A model generated the notes under the pieces. The model saw only the letters and a program-made list of their open reading frames with translations. It was not told where the DNA came from and made no database searches. Positions 62,683-64,000 of a DNA stretch of 64,000 nt are shown here, one piece after another. This stretch comes from Phycisphaeraceae bacterium (GTDB lineage: Bacteria; Planctomycetota; Phycisphaerae; Phycisphaerales; UBA1924), in NCBI GenBank assembly GCA_019636555.1, contig JAHBXH010000001.1:1488001-1552000 (forward strand), given 5' to 3'. Position 1 is the first letter of the stretch. Each line of letters begins with the position of its first letter. The translations under genes and the position numbers were made by a program.

Positions 62683-62815
62683 CCCGCCGCGATGGGGCGA
62701 TCGCGCACGGTCGTGCGGGCAGCGCCCGTCCGAGAACTCCGACGATTGCCATTCGCCATAAACCTGCCCGTGCGCGAGGCCGATGCTCCTGCGATTCCGA
62801 CACAGGAGATTCGCC

Positions 62816-63652
62816 TTGCCAGCAAGCCGCTCCCGAACCGAACGTTGGCGTGATTGTCTCCAGCAGATCAAGGACCGCAGCGGCGGCATCGAGTTCACCG
62901 TTGCCCGTCCCGGCATCGACCCGGAAGCCAACAGCGGCGACCTCGTCTGGCGCGTCCGCGTCATTCGCTTCGATGATTCCGAACTCGTCGTCGAAGCTCC
63001 CGTCGCCATGGGCAATGCGATCCACCTCGGCGAAGATGTCGAAGTCGTCGGAATCCTCGCCGTCGGTCAGAATCGCTGGATGTTCCGCTCCAAGACGCTG
63101 GGCATGACCACAACCGCCGGCCCCCGAGGCATGATGCCCGCGGTCCGACTGCGCATGCCCGAAGAAGTCGAGCGCTGTCAGCGCCGCCAGTTCCTGCGCG
63201 TCGCCACCGCCGAGATCCGCCTCCCGGAGGTCGAGTGCTTTCCGCTTCTCGATCCGCTCTCGGCTGTGCCCGCGGAGGTCGCCTGCCGCGACGCGATGAA
63301 GAGCGGCGTGGTTTCCACGCTGCTGCCCGAAGTCGGTCCGGTCTTCAAGGCCAAACTGCTCAACATCGGCGGCGGCGGAGTCGGCCTGCTTGTGCCGCGC
63401 TCCGAAACCAGCGGCGCCAACCGTTCCAAGCTGATCTGGGCCCGCTTCGATCTCCGCCCCGAAATGCCGGCTCCGCTCGGCGTCACGGCGCGCATCGTGC
63501 ACACGCATCTCAATCACGAGCAGGACGTGTACGCGGGTGTTTCGTTTGAGTTTGCGTTCCACACCGCGTACCGGCCGTTTGTTGCCGATCTGCTCGTGAA
63601 TTACGTTCAGGCACTACAGGATCGCCAGCGCTCCGTCCGCCGGGCCGCCTGA
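62816..63652 (+). CDS. PilZ-like (c-di-GMP-binding type) protein
   Basis: The protein is 278 aa. A YcgR-type N-terminal strand region (GDLVWRVRVIRFDDSELVVEAPVAMGNAIHLGEDVEVVGIL) leads to a PilZ-like half: RCQRRQFLRVATAEIRLP (Arg-x3-Arg-like site) and LNIGGGGVGLLVPR, equivalent to the D/NxSxxG loop. Because the loop reads NIGGGG rather than NxSxGG, binding of c-di-GMP is likely but not certain. The start is TTG at 62816, with AGGAG upstream; the frame is open from 62783. Possible role in motility, adhesion or wall regulation. Confidence 0.75.
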   Translation: MPASRSRTERWRDCLQQIKDRSGGIEFTVARPGIDPEANSGDLVWRVRVIRFDDSELVVEAPVAMGNAIHLGEDVEVVGILAVGQNRWMFRSKTLGMTTTAGPRGMMPAVRLRMPEEVERCQRRQFLRVATAEIRLPEVECFPLLDPLSAVPAEVACRDAMKSGVVSTLLPEVGPVFKAKLLNIGGGGVGLLVPRSETSGANRSKLIWARFDLRPEMPAPLGVTARIVHTHLNHEQDVYAGVSFEFAFHTAYRPFVADLLVNYVQALQDRQRSVRRAA

Positions 63653-63778
63653 TTCTGTCGCCAATCGCGCGCCGCCGCCAGACCGCGGCGTGCACTTGTC
63701 AAAGCTATGCCGTTGACCGGCCGGCGATGAAGCCGTGCATTGCAAACGCCGTCGCCACAAAGCTGTGCCGCGAACTTC

Positions 63779-64000
63779 TTACTGGTAGTAGTACCGTTTC
63801 TGCGGGTTTCCGAACCGGAATGGTCCGACTTGCAGGCGGACCTCTCCCTGTGTCGCTTTGAGGCGGATCGGATTCGTGCCCCAATTCAGAATGCCCGTGT
63901 ACAGCCCGGGACGGATGCTGCTGTTCGTCACCTGCCCCGTCCACGCGACCATTGCCGCCAGCGCACGGTTTCCCGAAATGAGCTCGACATCACCGGTCGA
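63779..64000 (-). CDS. C-terminal end of an unknown protein (partial)
   Basis: This minus-strand frame enters from the right edge and ends at TAA (63779-63781). It encodes about 73 residues: beta-rich and polar, with GDVELISGNRALAAMVAWTGQVTNSSIRPGLYTGILNWGTNPIRL and a C-terminal FGNPQKRYYYQ. The regular hydrophobic/polar alternation and good composition support a real gene end. I cannot assign a family from this part. Confidence 0.55.
   Translation of the reverse strand, partial: STGDVELISGNRALAAMVAWTGQVTNSSIRPGLYTGILNWGTNPIRLKATQGEVRLQVGPFRFGNPQKRYYYQ

Overview
The window is GC-rich chromosomal DNA that most resembles a planctomycete of the class Phycisphaerae. The lineage call is an inference from several traits. 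There is a secreted protease ending in the dockerin-like DLNNDG...DSDFVIF...YN repeats common in that group. There is an exported protein with a C-terminal PTPGSLALIGLGG...RRRR sorting signal, and a prepilin-like protein with a large C-terminal domain. Gram-negative envelope genes (lpxA, a Skp/OmpH-like chaperone, rseP, MlaF/MlaD) and only a remnant of the division and cell-wall cluster (rsmH, ftsL-like, ftsI) are also present. GTG and TTG starts behind good Shine-Dalgarno sites are frequent. I saw no rRNA, tRNA or CRISPR array.

Layout. 1-850: end of atpF and all of atpH. 850-2540: two GxxExxY (PD-(D/E)XK nuclease-like) genes, each enclosed by inverted repeats built from 9-bp units and bracketing a peroxiredoxin gene; the expected atpA is not next. 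2541-5332: aldehyde dehydrogenase and deoxyribose-phosphate aldolase. 5447-9437: rtcB, two rhodanese-fold lipoproteins without the catalytic Cys, a DsbD-alpha-like protein and a redoxin. 9562-13768: rseP, an alpha/beta hydrolase and a TerC protein. 14094-20365: rpoD and dnaG, acylphosphatase, a HAD phosphatase and two small conserved genes. 20585-21904: clpX. 21989-25253: a ParA ATPase fused to a CBM48-like domain, plus an unknown partner. 25497-29847: aroB, rsfS, an MBL hydrolase, lpxA and lipB. 29921-34860: a Skp-like chaperone, an SppA-like lipoprotein and a large metalloprotease. 35411-41348: a prepilin-like protein, then rsmH, a LysM protein, an ftsL-like gene and ftsI. 41624-52435: an exported sorting-signal protein, an ABC ATPase, two acetyltransferases, a frameshifted trypsin-like lipoprotein, prolyl oligopeptidase, polysaccharide deacetylase, an esterase and a cysteine synthase. 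52739-58872: recA, phoU, eno, a DUF433/DUF5615 toxin-antitoxin pair, mlaD and mlaF. 58890-64000: NUDIX hydrolase, queuosine-precursor transporter, a B12-domain/MeaB fusion, scpB, a lipoprotein, a PilZ-like protein and the end of an unknown gene.

Most of the window is housekeeping. The strongest candidates for something new are the paired inverted-repeat GxxExxY elements at 872-2537 beside an interrupted atp operon, and the ParA-CBM48 fusion with its co-transcribed partner. Other items of interest are the B12-domain/G-protein fusion without a mutase subunit, the Cys-less tandem rhodanese lipoproteins, perfect DnaA boxes upstream of both clpX and recA, three G-quadruplex-capable G tracts between 35.3 and 43.3 kb, and the split trypsin-like gene.
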